A stretch of 64,000 nt of DNA from Cyclaneusma minus. Taxonomy: Eukaryota > Ascomycota > Leotiomycetes > Marthamycetales > Marthamycetaceae. The stretch's first letter is position 1, and each line of letters opens with the position of its first letter. The stretch spans positions 310,001-374,000 of the forward strand of contig JAKZHN010000014.1 in the NCBI GenBank assembly GCA_037179335.1, given 5' to 3'. This document shows, in pieces, positions 11,291 to 22,800 of the stretch. Position numbers and translations under genes: made by a program. Under the pieces are notes generated by a model that saw nothing but the letters and a program-made list of their open reading frames with translations, was not told the DNA's origin and did no database searches.

Positions 11291-12249
11291 GGCTACTGAT
11301 TTGCAGTTCTCGTTGCTTGTACTGCGCGGTTGTGCCTTTTTGGCCTGTCGCGCGACAGGGGTCTGGACCAGAGTCTGGCAAGGGAGGCACAAGAGCAGAG
11401 AGGGGGAGGGTTTGCAAGGCAGTCTGCGGGCGACTGTCGGGATGGCGAGGTCTTAGGGTATTATTCAGATGGGCTGTGGCGAGTGAGGAGAGGGCTACAT
11501 GTATGGTGGGGGTCAGCGATGGGTAGTGGGGCGGAGGGCAGTCTCCTCGGTCGATTTCGCAAGAGCAGTAGTCGTCTGGTGGATGGATCGCGGCAGCAGC
11601 AGAGCACGAGCACGGTACAGTGGCGCGCCGGTGGTCAGCAGCAGCGGTGGAATCAATAAAAGGCGTGAGCTCGCATAATAATGGGCAATGTTGACTGGCC
11701 TATGTGAAGGTTTGGCAGCGACTGGAGCGGGCGCATCCCAGAGCAGCGGCCTGGGAACAAAGAGGCAGCGGCGGGCCGGCCAGGTGGTCCTGCCTTCTAG
11801 ATCGGAGGCCTCCAGTCTCAGCCGGCTATGTCCTCGTGGGCCAGACTGTCCAGTGCCATGCTGTTTGCGACTGGCCGGCGAGTCCCTTGAAGCGAGTTGG
11901 AGAAAACAGCCGGGTCCCGAAGGACGAATTGATTCTGAACTATCTGATACATATGCACTCCCCATCTGCCTGCACCGTCAGTGCACCTCTCATCCCTCTC
12001 CGTTCCTGTCAAAGCACTGTGCGCAAAGACTTCAAGCAGGATGACGCCGGCCGCCCAACGACGTCAGTGGCGGCTTATCCATGCCATGCACGCGGCACCT
12101 GTCACCCAAAGCTTACGTGCCACGACTGAAGCCATTCTCGGTTTAGACGGCTCCCAGTAGTATCCCAACTTCACGAAACCAAGGAGTCGGATCCGGGCCA
12201 AAAATAACACATCCCTCTAAGCACTACTTTCTGACCCTGCACTATCCCA
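11291..12249. other. ypd1 5' flank and 3' flank of the RCC1-repeat gene
   Basis: About 960 bases with no supported gene. Several overlapping ORFs (11317-11659, 11688-12129 and antisense) exist because the region is GC-rich, but none has protein-like composition. It probably holds the ypd1 promoter and leader. Confidence 0.4.
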
Positions 12250-13438
12250 TCATTGCCTATCTACCCATGTACCCATGCGAATGTTCACAGCTTCCACCTT
12301 CGCAACAAGCACAAACGAACAGCGTGGTCCGCTTTCCACACTAACAACTTCCTCGCCGTCTCCCAAATGAAGTTCAGCCTCTCTCCATCCCCGTACCTGC
12401 TCTCTGCCATCTCCCAAGCCAAGCTGCCCGTTGCCATTACTCCCATGCACCAACACCTTCCTTTGCTCATTCACAGACGCGAGGATGATGATATGGTGGT
12501 CGCCCAGACCGACGTCTAATACATCAGCATCCGCGACATCGAGGGGCTCAGGCTCGGGTGTGAGCAAAAAGTCACCCTCGTCTGAAGTCGAAGAAGGCGA
12601 GGAGCATCCCCAGATATACAGGTCGTTCCCTTCGGTCAAGGCAGCTGTAGTATAGCCTCCGGATACGATCTTGCGAATTGGTCCGGTGGGGAGGTTTTGG
12701 AGTGCTGTTACCATACCAGGCTCGTTTGCTGGGCTGGACTCCGTTAGAAAAAAAAAGTTGGTGTTGCTAACCCGGAGAGAAACTGCTCACTCCTCGTCGT
12801 CGACTTCACGTCCCAGGCACGCCGAGTACCGAGGATCGCCCCAAGTGAAGACATCGCCTTCCGCATCTAGCACGGTGAAGGTAGTCGTGCCAGCAGAAAG
12901 CTGTAGGATTGGACAATCAAATTCGTACGAGTCGGGCTTTTGCGATGATGGCAGACTAGAGACTGATTCGTATATGTTTATACGGGTAGGTCTGCTCCTA
13001 TCTATAAGGATTAGGAAATCAAATAAGTGAAAACAGAAGTCCATTCTAACAGGGGGGGATGGAACTGTACCAAGAACAGCAACTTTATCATTGCCGGCAA
13101 TGGCGACATGATTCTTCCAGTGCAACTGCTCGACACAGAAACGAGAAGATGAGTCTTGTTGGCCTGCAATTTGGAGGCCTTTCGAGGATGTGCGTACTAT
13201 CAGGAGTTAGCAATGTTTTCACGACTAATCGAGGGAGGCTGATATAGAACGACTTACTTAACGTGGAGCTCATGTCAGCTGTCAGCACCTCGATGCTTTC
13301 GTCCTCAAGCACACACTCGAACTCCCACTTGTCTTGGGGATCTGAACCTGCAGATGTTTCTGGATTGAAACGGAGCTGATTCCATGCATTGAAGCCCACT
13401 GCAAACAGCTTCTGGCAGGTTTTGCGATGCCCGGTCAT
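12250..13438 (-). CDS. RCC1-repeat protein, Ats1-like
   Basis: Four exons (minus): 13438-13258, 13196-13071, 13001-12791, 12733-12250; 333 residues. RCC1-type beta-propeller blades are visible: LFAVGFNAWNQL near the N-terminus, LSAGTTTFTVLDAEGDVFTWGDPRYSACLG in the middle, IVSGGYTTAALTEGNDLYIWG, and VLVHGSNGNGQLGLG near the end. Size and the small number of repeats recall yeast Ats1, linked to tRNA wobble-uridine and diphthamide modification, rather than the larger Ran exchange factor RCC1. Intron 2 (69 bases) could be read through without a stop, but doing so adds a hydrophobic patch atypical of the fold, so I splice it. Repeat family is certain; orthology to Ats1 is inferred from size. Confidence 0.78.
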
Positions 13439-13777
13439 TTTTGCGTGTGAGTTGCGTTCCAAATTCTGGCTGGATGCTTTTCAAGGGTTTAGCCTCGACT
13501 ATTTAAAGGATTCGGGATGATCCAAGTCATCAGGAACACCTTGCTGAACTCACATTGAAACACAGTAACAGCTCGGTTCCTTCGGATAATTGAAGTGAGT
13601 TTGATACATAGAAACTCCAGCTCCGCAAAATGGCCCCTTCCTCAGCCAAGAAGGGTCCCTGCAGCCAACTTCTAGCCCCACACCCCCGACCCCACCATCA
13701 TCATCGTCCGGTCAAAACATACATGTAGCTTCAGATAGCTTCAAGACACACCTGATTGATATCCAAAGCCAGCAACC
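13439..13777. promoter_or_regulatory. Shared divergent promoter region
   Basis: About 340 bases between the divergently transcribed RCC1-repeat gene and the PITH gene. It must carry both promoters. A C/T-rich tract at about 13680-13710 lies just before the PITH start; I see no clear TATA box. Confidence 0.4.
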
Positions 13778-14549
13778 ATGAGCCATTGCCATGAAGAGCA
13801 CGAAGGCCACGGCCACAACCATTCAGAAGGCGGCCACGATCATTCCGACAACATCCAGCCCGCGCTGCAAGCATCACTTTACCAGCAGATCGACTTCGAG
13901 GCCATAAATACCTTAAACGAAGCCCAACCTCACGCCGGCAAAGCTATTGTCAAGAAGACCTGGGCGGAGCGGCTGCAAGACCAGCCTGAACTAACATCAG
14001 ATGCTGACGAGCAGTTGCTAATGCATATTCCGTAAGAAACCCACTTTCCACCCCTTCAGAAAATTTCACTAGTTATATATTGAGCATATACACGGCCCGT
14101 ATGCTAAATCTCCCCCGGCGTAAAACAGCTTCACCAGCCAAATCAAGCTACACTCCCTCCTCATCCGCACCTCACAATCCCCCTCCGCCCCCCGCACGCT
14201 CAAGCTCTTCGTCAACCGCCACGACCTCGATTTCTCCACCGCCGCAGACCTCGCTCCCACCCAAGAGCTTGCGCTTTCGCAGACCTCCGAAGTCCAGGAT
14301 GTGCCGGTGAAGCGTGCACTCTTTGGGAAAGTCCAGAGCCTGACGCTGTTCTTTGAGGATAATTTTGGCGATGGGGAAGAGGATGTTACGAGGTTGACTT
14401 ATCTGGGCTTTAAGGGGGAGTGGATGCAGCTGGGAAGGGCGCCGACGAATATTTTATATGAGGCGGCGGCGAACCCGAGCGATCACAAGATTAAGGGGAC
14501 AGAGGTCAATAAGATGGACTCGGGGCTGGGTGGTGGTCATGGCATGTGA
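13778..14549 (+). CDS. PITH domain-containing protein
   Basis: Two exons, 13778-14031 and 14129-14549; 224 residues. The N-terminus is a His-rich tail (SHCHEEHEGHGHNHSEGGHDH) that may bind metal. The rest is the PITH (proteasome-interacting thioredoxin C-terminal) domain without a thioredoxin domain: SLYQQIDFEAINTLNEA, SDADEQLLMHIPFTSQIKLHSLLI, LKLFVNRHDLDF, and the C-terminal LTYLGFKGEWMQLGRAPTNILYEA AANPSDHK segment. This matches the PITHD1 family, thought to associate with the proteasome. A proteasome alpha subunit gene lies directly downstream on the opposite strand; whether that adjacency matters is unknown. Confidence 0.9.
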
Positions 14550-14846
14550 GGATGAGGAGTAACGAAGGAAAACATGGAAGCCACACCAATTGGTTGAACA
14601 AAGCTCTAACTTGTTGAAAACTTGAGGAAGCCCTGGGGTCACTAACCAAGCAGGCATCTTAGCGGCTGGCAGGTTGGGGAATACCCTTCCAAGTCAACAA
14701 TGAGATACCAGCAAGGGAGAAAGGGCACAAATAAGCTGTATCAAGCAAAGTCAACGAGTCTAAAGGCATCCGCTGTTCGTTTGTCTATTGATACACTTTG
14801 CCTCGCAAAGACGACCGCCAATCCACAGTCATTCCGGGTGGAAGCT

Positions 14847-15999
14847 CTACAAGTTGGTCAGGTAGTCCTCGATTTCTTGCGGGCTCAGCTTGCGGAACCT
14901 TGGTCCTTGGGCGCCTTCAACTCCCTCGATTCCGAGCAGATGGTCTGCTGGGGGTCCGACGATGCCTAGGTTGGTGGTTAATCACAGTTTCTATGATAGT
15001 GTAGAAATGAGAGATGAAAACTTACCAATCTCCACCGTCTCTCCGTTCATCTCGCCCTCAATGGTCTCCTTCAGCGTCAGGAGTGCAATGTGAACGGCAT
15101 CTTCCAACTCAAGTCCATCGGTATATCTCTTCTCCAAGAAAGTCTACTGCGTGTTAGTAAATGTTCCCTCAGAAGCTTCTTAGGCACTCTCACCTTGGCC
15201 GATGTCGCACTCTTTCCGATTGCCGTGGCCTTCCAGGGAAAGTAGCTGCCACTTGGGTCGACTTGGTACAGCGAAGGTCCGCCCTTCAAGATACCTCCAG
15301 TCTTTCCCGAGGGCTTCTTCTCATCCGCCGGGATATCTGCACCGGTCGACTCCTCGGCTTCTGGCTCGATTCCATCATCCCATCCAGCGACTAACAGACT
15401 GACTCCGTAAGGGCGCACACCTCCCGACTGGGTTGCCTCTTGCATTACCCGTGCAACATCCTGCACAAGAATTCTGGTGGGAGGGTATTCGTTGTAGACG
15501 CGCTTGTAGCCCGTATGTGAAACCTTTCGCGCCCGATCGACCAGTACGCGGTAGTCGGGGCCCATTCCAGAGTACACCATGCCGATGTTGGGAGTGATGA
15601 GGGAGACTTTGGATAGAGAGGGAGGGTCGATAAGCGGCGACGAGGACTTCTTTTCTGTTGCGAGAACGATGCCGTTTGTAGCTAGATGATTCTTAGCAAA
15701 AGTGTCTCGCAGAAGCGCATATTCCATTACCTTTGATACCCAGAGCAGTCACGCCCTGATTCACGGCATTGAGGGCATATTCTGTATAGTAAGCCTGTCA
15801 GCACCAAACCGAAGCTTCACTCCAGTCGAAGGACGGCGCTCTCCCAAGGCCTCCAAAAGTTGCAACTGACCTATCTGAACCAGCTTTCCACTACGAGGGG
15901 TTAGCAGACTGCGGGATAGCTTCACTGCCGTGAAAGCTGGATGCGAATAGCTTACCTGGGGGAGAAGGTCGTCAACGAGAATGAGTATCTGTCCGCCAT
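14847..15999 (-). CDS. pre8: 20S proteasome subunit alpha type 2 (Pre8/PSMA2)
   Basis: Six exons (minus): 15999-15956, 15890-15871, 15781-15731, 15681-15194, 15143-15026, 14965-14847; 279 residues. The N-terminus [28 protein letters not shown] is the alpha-subunit signature that gates the core particle, followed by GIKATNGIVLATEKK, GMVYSGMGPDYRVL and GYKRVYNEYPPTRILV, which fit alpha2. A 30-residue insertion (EPEAEESTGADIPADEKKPSGKT region) lies in the loop after SLLVAGWD and makes the protein longer than the usual ~235-250 residues. Exon 2 is only 20 bases, yet skipping it would break the frame, so the model is strongly constrained. Alpha subunits are structural and lack a catalytic threonine. 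Confidence 0.93.
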
Positions 16000-16963
16000 G
16001 CTGCCGGCTGGAAAGTCGAGAGGGAAAGGGGTTTCTCAGAGAACGGGCGACGGTCAGAGAAGCTGTAGAGAACGTCTCGGAGGCAATGGGGGATTGCAGC
16101 TCTCTTCGTCGGCGGGTTATGGCAAGGCGAGGTGAAGTGTTGCAAGGCTACAGCTCCCATGCGCGTTCAACACCACTGAGCTCCAGCGGATCCGCACGGG
16201 CCAGCACGCTAGGCCTCTTTGGTGCCTGCCCAGCTGCCAGAACGCTAGAGCTACGTCTAGGTAGAATCGCTGGTACATATTTGAATTCATACATGCCCGT
16301 ACAACCACTTAGATTGCCAAATGATTGGACTTTTAATCATGGGAAAGGTGCCTGTCACCCGATTTCAGAAACACTCTTTGTAATTGAGAATACTTCCAAC
16401 ACATGGCTGGGAATTTCCGAAGCAAGCTGCCCGCCTTATAGCATTCCCCAGTGTCTATAAACAATGTTTGTGTAGGAATACTATTATTTATAACTAGGAA
16501 CATTCAAGTAGTTAGGAATATCTCTACCAATTAGAGACATTCTTTACAATTGGGGATGCACATGCCCTTGATAATGAGGTAGGAGTTCCCCTACCCCGAT
16601 CCGAGCTGTGGGGAGATCTTATAGCGGCGGTCCACTACAGTTAGCGTGGGCGAGAGGCAGCGTGCAGCATTTCCGGCAAAAAATGTGCGCTGCGCCTTCT
16701 TCACTGCCGTCACCATGTTCTCTCCATACATATCTCTCCGCTGCTGCGTCAAAAGGTGAAGTTGCTCGATATGTGAACAAAGAAATATCCGCGATATCTC
16801 CCATTTTTGTCACTAGGCCCCATCACTACTTCATGTATCTCTTCTGCTAAGTTTGTCCAGCCGCCACGACGCCCAATGCTCTGTCAATGCTCTGCCCATT
16901 GACCTCCTAGTTCTCCGTCGACTTTCCTTTACCAAACACTTCGAAGCGTCTTGATATATCGAT
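16000..16963. other. Divergent intergenic stretch
   Basis: Holds the promoters of pre8 and of the RING-CH gene. A patch at about 16455-16565 has degenerate AGGAATATT/CAATTGGGGAT words like those of the 1008-1507 array. No gene is visible; the 15981-16460 ORF overlaps the pre8 start region on the other strand and lacks protein features. Confidence 0.45.
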
Positions 16964-17994
16964 ATGTCAGCCTCTTCACAGGCACACAGCTGGGCTTCAC
17001 AGCCAGCTGCCGACCCTTCATCGCCTTCACTCCCTGGAGCTTGGATTCCCGACTATGAGAATGAACCAGCCTCAAGTCAAAGCCAGCTGCCGCCCAGAGA
17101 GACAAGGCCAGGACCCGCTCCCAAGCGTCGAGCACACTACCCTCCTAGGCAGTGCCGCATCTGTCTCGAGGAGGTTTTGCCCACGTTTGAGACTCCCGAT
17201 GAAGGGCTTCCAGGAATGCTGAAGCCTGCTCTGCGAGTAACATACGTGTCCGAAGATCCAGAACTCGGTCGTCTCCTCAAGCCGTGCAAATGCAGGGGCT
17301 CGCAGAAATACGTCCATGAAGGGTGCTTGCAAGCGTGGAGACACTCGGATGTGGGCAGTCGTCGCAATTATTTTCAGTGCCCGACCTGCGGCTGGCGTTA
17401 CCGCTTGGAAAGAATGAGATGGAGTCGCTGGATTGGCAGCGCAGCAACTCAAGTTGCTCTGACCGTCTCCATACTCTTGCTTGCCGTCTTCGCTCTCGGC
17501 TTCGTCGCCGATCCCATTATCAATCTCTACCTCGATCCATACGAGACCATTACCGCTGCTCCACTTGGGACGATGCCTCTGGAAGAAGATACCTGGGCTG
17601 AGCACTTTTTGAAGGGCATGGCTTCACTTGGTCTACTTGGCGCAATAAAGGCTCTATTCGCAATGGGCCCATGGAACTGGTGGAATCTTCGCAACGCTGG
17701 ACTACTCGGTGGAGGAAATCGTGGACGAGGCAATGCTGGCCGGGGCCGCTTAGAGTCCATTAGCTGGACCTTAGTTGCGGTCGGCATCGTCACCTTCTTG
17801 TGGGTATGTGGATTTTCCTGATACGTTCCTGAACGTTACTGACCCCATATCAGGCTGTATGGAAAGCTGTACGAGCATGGAGCCGCAAGACTCTCGAAAC
17901 GGCTAGCGAGAGAGTTGCCGATGTACAGGGCGATGACGACGAGGAAGAAGGAGCCGAAGAAGACACTGGTGCGGAATCACAAAAGACGGACTAG
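16964..17994 (+). CDS. RING-CH (RINGv) membrane E3 ubiquitin ligase-like protein
   Basis: Two exons, 16964-17803 and 17854-17994; 326 residues. A C4HC3 RING-CH domain spans about residues 63-145: CRICLEE, then CKCRGSQKYVHEGCLQAW, then YFQCPTCGWRYR. The unusual RING-CH spacing has a ~50-residue first loop. It is followed by hydrophobic segments at about 158-182 (ATQVALTVSILLLAVFALGFV), about 213-232, and about 266-284 (SWTLVAVGIVTFLW), so the protein should sit in an endomembrane with its RING in the cytosol. The tail is acidic (DDDEEEGAEED). Metazoan MARCH proteins and yeast Doa10 share this domain; this protein is a small fungal member whose substrate is unknown. Confidence 0.85.
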
Positions 17995-18513
17995 GATACC
18001 CGGGATAGTTCTCAGTCTATTTCCCCTGTTCTTCTATTCAAAGCTGGCGTTGCATGTTCAGGGCTGTTTCAATTTTGCGACAGGAACTCTTCAGGCTCTT
18101 TAGCCCAATAGCACACTCTTAAGTTGCCCATGACTTCTTCCCCCATGTCTTGTCAACTAGTCTGTGTGCAGAGATTCAAAGCTCTGCTGGAGCCCGGAAA
18201 CACGAGCGTCTTGTTCTGTTTCCTCAAGGCGGCCGCGAGCACCCGAAGGTCTCCCACACTCAATGCTCCTCATCTTGAGCGCGTTGAAGAGGATATGCAA
18301 GCTTCACCGTGGCACAATCATGCATATCCGTGGGCTAGCCATTGGAACATACCTTCAATAGTAAAAGCTAAGAATTGGGAACCGAGACACATAAAACTGT
18401 GATACGAAATAGTAACGGGGAAAACTAGCCCTAATTGAGCTTAGCTATAGCATAGCCGTTGTTGACTTAGACCTACAAACTAGGCCATAAGCCTTTAGCC
18501 ATTTTAGCCTTCA
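17995..18513. other. Convergent 3' flanks
   Basis: About 520 bases between two converging genes. The ORF at 18124-18402 has no recognisable features. Nothing else seen. Confidence 0.4.
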
Positions 18514-19281
18514 CTAAGGCATGTTGACCTCGCCCTCAACGATATATTCTTCATCACCGGTCTCCTTCCCATCCGATCCTACCACCTTCTTCGCGCCCAT
18601 CCGACAGATTGCGACCTTTGTCACCTTCACATCTTTCATCCACTCAAACCCATCGTACTTGGCCAACAAATCTCTTGCATCGATGGTCAAACGTGCCCGC
18701 TTCTTGCCATGCCCACCGTTTCCGCTCTTGCTTCTGACACCAGGAGCATAGATGGTGTTCAGGATGGTCGCATGCAGAAGTGGTCGATCATCGGGGACGA
18801 GAAGGTCTCGGCTGGAGAAAGCTTCTTTCAACCGCGTGCAGAAAGTAAGAAGGCGAGCGGTATGATCAACAGGCGACGAGTAGAGAATTGAGGTTTTCGA
18901 AGACCTATGCATGCTCCTCAGACCGCTCAGAGTCACCGACAGAGGCGTATCCGCAGCAGCAGCGGCTTCCGGCGGAGTGGTGAGCTGGACCTCACCCTGG
19001 ACCTCCGTGTCTGGCAACACCACCGATGGCAGAAGGAATTGGCTGAGATCGAGGCTTTTGAGAAGCGAAAGGGCAGTGTCCACTGTCTCTTGGTTGGTCA
19101 GGCTCATGACGCCGAGCGTGAGATGCAGACTGCCCACGGGCCGGACGGCTCGCTCGGGAATCTCGGTGTTTTGGGCAATGTCATCTCGAAATCTTTGGAG
19201 AGACAGGTGAAGTTGAGGCCGCGACTCGGGGGTGACGAGGGGGATGCAGAGGAAATGCGTAAGGCGTGGTCGCGGCGGCAT
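18514..19281 (-). CDS. 2H phosphoesterase-fold protein (AKAP7/ASCC1 NLS-domain type)
   Basis: Single exon, 255 residues. The start is the ATG giving MPPRPRLTHFLCIPL; the frame is open further upstream only through non-ATG codons. Two histidine motifs of the 2H superfamily are present: HLTLGVM near residue 53 and HATILNT near residue 172, set in the AKAP7-type domain (THFLCIPLVTPESRPQLHLSLQRF at the start, LLHATILNT at the end). Members cleave 2',3'-cyclic or 2',5'-linked phosphodiester bonds in RNA. The fungal protein probably acts in RNA processing or repair, but its substrate is unknown. It lies divergently next to the Dicer gene (about 570 bases apart), which is suggestive only. Confidence 0.82.
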   Translation of the reverse strand: MPPRPRLTHFLCIPLVTPESRPQLHLSLQRFRDDIAQNTEIPERAVRPVGSLHLTLGVMSLTNQETVDTALSLLKSLDLSQFLLPSVVLPDTEVQGEVQLTTPPEAAAAADTPLSVTLSGLRSMHRSSKTSILYSSPVDHTARLLTFCTRLKEAFSSRDLLVPDDRPLLHATILNTIYAPGVRSKSGNGGHGKKRARLTIDARDLLAKYDGFEWMKDVKVTKVAICRMGAKKVVGSDGKETGDEEYIVEGEVNMP

Positions 19282-19855
19282 GCTGCCTATGTGCACGGGA
19301 TCGCTCACGAAAGGAACCAAGCCTGTATCTTGTTGGGCTGTGCAAATCTCAAAAGGAAATCGGAATATCAGGCTGACAGGCTCTACAGACAGCTATAGGT
19401 GTGTGAAGGAAGGAGCGTTGTCTCAACTGAGATGGACCTACGCGGAATAATGCGAATGCCCAAATGTGGCCCTAACCCACGGGGATCTTAGCTATTGAGG
19501 ATTTCGAACTTCAAAGCAAATGCGCTGTCTCTTCACGTAGATTTGTTGGTGCGCATTTAGCCGCCGGGGCTCTAAATCTTCTTCTAGGCAACACTTTTCT
19601 GTGCACATGCAAGCAACACCAACACTCTCCATCTCTTGAGTTGGATCTCCGAAAATCAACCACATCAGCCAGCATCGCTTGTTTATCACTTTTGATTCCC
19701 TACATTCCGCGGGCTATTGAATATACCGGACCGATAATTTACGGAATTTTCTTGCTTTGGTGCACATCGGACCGGCCGCGAAGCGCACGCGCGTCAACAG
19801 AATATTGTTTTCATGAACCCTTGGCGAATCACGAAAAATATAGGGATCACACGGC
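19282..19855. promoter_or_regulatory. Divergent promoter region, 2H gene and Dicer gene
   Basis: About 570 bases that must serve both divergent genes. The Dicer-proximal part (19640-19855) is less GC-rich. A short AT patch at 19715-19750 (TATTGAATATACC, TAATTTACGG) may hold core promoter elements; I cannot define a site precisely. Confidence 0.35.
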
Positions 19856-22800
19856 ATGGAAGCAGCAGGTCTTGTGGACGTCGCCACCAAGGCAGACGGG
19901 GCACCGTTGACACTGCAGGCATCGGCAGAGTCAAAGCAGATATGTGAAGAGCCCAAGACCTTCCGTTCTCGTGCCTATCAACTGGAGATGCTTGAAGAAA
20001 GTAGGAAACGCAACATCATTGTCGCTGTGAGTACCGGGCCTTGGTAGAGATTTCTCGGTCTGACATTACCAGATGGATACGGGCACTGGCAAGACGCATG
20101 TGTAAGTGGAATTCGTCTTTTACTGCTGGGTGCCAAAGTACATGTTTCTCATGAGCAGTGAGGACCTTACAACCCACTCTGATATTTCCTTACATGAAAT
20201 TTGCCAGAACCTCTTTGCTAGAGATGGTTTGGGTGGGCGCGAGACACAACTTGTGCCTTGTATGGTAGATCTATGCAGCCGAGTCGTGCCCCTTATTCTG
20301 ATCATTATTCAGTGCCGTTCTACGCATTGCAGAGGAGCTTGAACGCAGTCCAGCAGAAAAAGTGAGTATATTGTATGGCCATGTCTCCTGTTCCAGACAT
20401 TAATGGTCCCTTCAGATCATCTGGTTCCTGACCCCAACGGTGGCACTGTGTGAACAGCAGTATGCTGTCCTTTCCTCGCACCTTCCAAGCGTTCAGGTCC
20501 GATTGTTCACTGGCAAAGACAATGTGGATCGATGGAGTGAGCAAGCCATCTGGGATGCTGCTCTCAAGAACGTTCGGGTCGTCCTCTCCACCTATCAAGT
20601 ACTCTACGATGCGTTGGCGCATGCCTTTGTTCCGATGGAGTCATTGAGTCTACTAGTCTTCGATGAAGGTAAGTTTCTCCAGAATACATGTACAATCAAG
20701 ATCCTACCTAGAGATGAGCCAAATTGTGCTTGAGCTAACGCGGACTTGGTAGCTCATAATTGCAGAGAGAAATCCCCAGCGGGACGAATCATGATGGACT
20801 TTTATCACCCTCGGAAGAACCAGCAGAAACCGGTTCCTCACATACTGGGTTTGACGGCCAGTCCTGTCATGAATTCGAATTTCGACTCGCTCCAAAAAGT
20901 CGAAGGAACTCTGGATGCCATCTGCAGATCGCCGCAACGGCAAAGAGCCGAACTTCTCCTGAATGTGAACTTCCCGGCTTTGATAAAGCTCCAGTACCAA
21001 GGGGTGGAGCCAAGCTACAACTTGACAGCTCCTGCCATGCCAAAATCTCTCCAGAGTCTATGGCATATGTTCAGGTCCTTGGATATATCCGACGACCCTC
21101 ACATCCTCAGACTAGAAAAGCAGCAAGACGATAGAAGCCAGAGAGAGCTGAAGAAAGCCTTGGAAAAGCAGAAGACGCCTAACACAGAGCAGCTGAGTGG
21201 CCTATGTACCACTGCCTCCACCATTTTCCAGCAGCTAGGTTTTTGGGCGGCGGAATTTTTCGTCGCTCATCTGATATCGAAATTCGGGCAGCTTGTCGAC
21301 GCAGACAGTGATGCCCTCGGCTCGTGGGCATCTGATGACAAGCTTTACCTCCGCCATCTCCTCAGCAACCTGGACATTGATACTTCTATACTCGACGGGA
21401 GACTTGACGAGACCGGCCTCTCGGACAAGGTTGTGAAGCTCGTGGACTTCCTTTCTCAACAGGATGCGACTGCTCTTGGGATAATATTTGTCCGGGAAAG
21501 AGCCACTGCTGGAGTCCTGGCATATATACTGGCCCACCACAGCCAAACACGAAATCTCTTCCGAGTGGGGTCGATGGTCGGGCTTTCGGCCAATCCCAAA
21601 AGACAGAAATTGGTCGACCTCATCGGCAGTGGAAATCCCCTGGACGATCTAAAAGATTTTCGTGAAGGCACCATCAATTATCTGGTCGCTACTAGTGTCC
21701 TCGAGGAAGGGATTGACGTGCCTAAGTGCAATATTGTAGTATGCTTCGATGAGCCTGCAAACCTCAAGTCTTTCGTGCAAAGGAGAGGAAGGGCAAGAAA
21801 TCAGAAGTCAAAGCTGGCTATGATGCTCGAAGACGTGGAGTCTAAGAGACTGGCGGTGTGGCAGGTACTTGAGGAACAAATGAAGCGGGTCTACGAAGAC
21901 GATCTCAGGGAGCTCGAGCAATACAGAGCCATCGAACGATGCGAAGACACTCCCGGGTATGAATTCAGATCACCTCTCGGCGGCCTGCTAACAGCCGATA
22001 ATGCTTTGTCACATCTTTACCATTTCTGTGCAAACTTGCCGGCTCGCCAATACGCCAATACAACCCCGGATTTCATCTGCACGCGGGAAGGTGATCTGAC
22101 GAAGGCAAGAGTTATCTTGCCTCTCTCAGTCAACAAAGATATAAGAGAGGCGGAGAGTGCTAGGGGATGGAAATCCGAGCAGAACGCTGTCAAAGACGCA
22201 GCTTTCCACTCTTACAGGAAGCTGTATGAAGCCGGTCTGATCAATGACCACCTTATGCCCTCGGTGACGGGTGACACGTTGCGGAAGGACCTGGAGGCTG
22301 AGATTGAGACTCGTCCGTCCGTCATGACGATTGATGAGCAAATGAGTCCGTGGCTTGAGGTCGCGAAGAATTGGCCCTCCTTCGCACCCAGCGAGCCCTT
22401 AGACTTGCTTTGGAGTACCGAAGTAAGCATTTTCGACGAAAACGAAAGAAAATTGTCTCAAGCCACTATCATCCTTCCCATTGAGTTCCCTCGAATACCA
22501 GATATCACGGTTTACTGGGATGAGCAAACTAAGCTGCGGATTTGTTTTGGAGCCGTATCTCAAGCCACTGGCGGGAACAATGTGAGCCTTGAACTTGCAC
22601 GACGGGCAACCCAAGAACTACTCGATGCCGGATTTGGTTCACGATTCCAAGTTCCCCATGGAGATTTCATCACATTGTTCCTGCTTCCTATGGCCAACGA
22701 CGGTACCATGGCTGCTCGATACCTCGAGCCGGTGACAAGCCGATCTCAGCTCGATGAGGCAAGCAAAAACCACCGTATTATTCGTCCGACAGTCTACAGC

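Noticed and set aside
13002..13070. Reading through intron 2 of the RCC1-repeat gene
   Set aside because: It is in frame, but it adds a hydrophobic FCFHLFDFLILI stretch foreign to the propeller; donor, branch-like CTAAT and acceptor are all present.
19236..19320. Longer N-terminus for the 2H phosphoesterase
   Set aside because: The upstream frame opens only with TTG; the first ATG (19281) starts directly at the conserved domain.
20106..20342. Extra Dicer exon inside the 211-base intron
   Set aside because: Translated frames here do not resemble helicase sequence, and the flanking exons join directly into GKTHVAVLRIAEEL.
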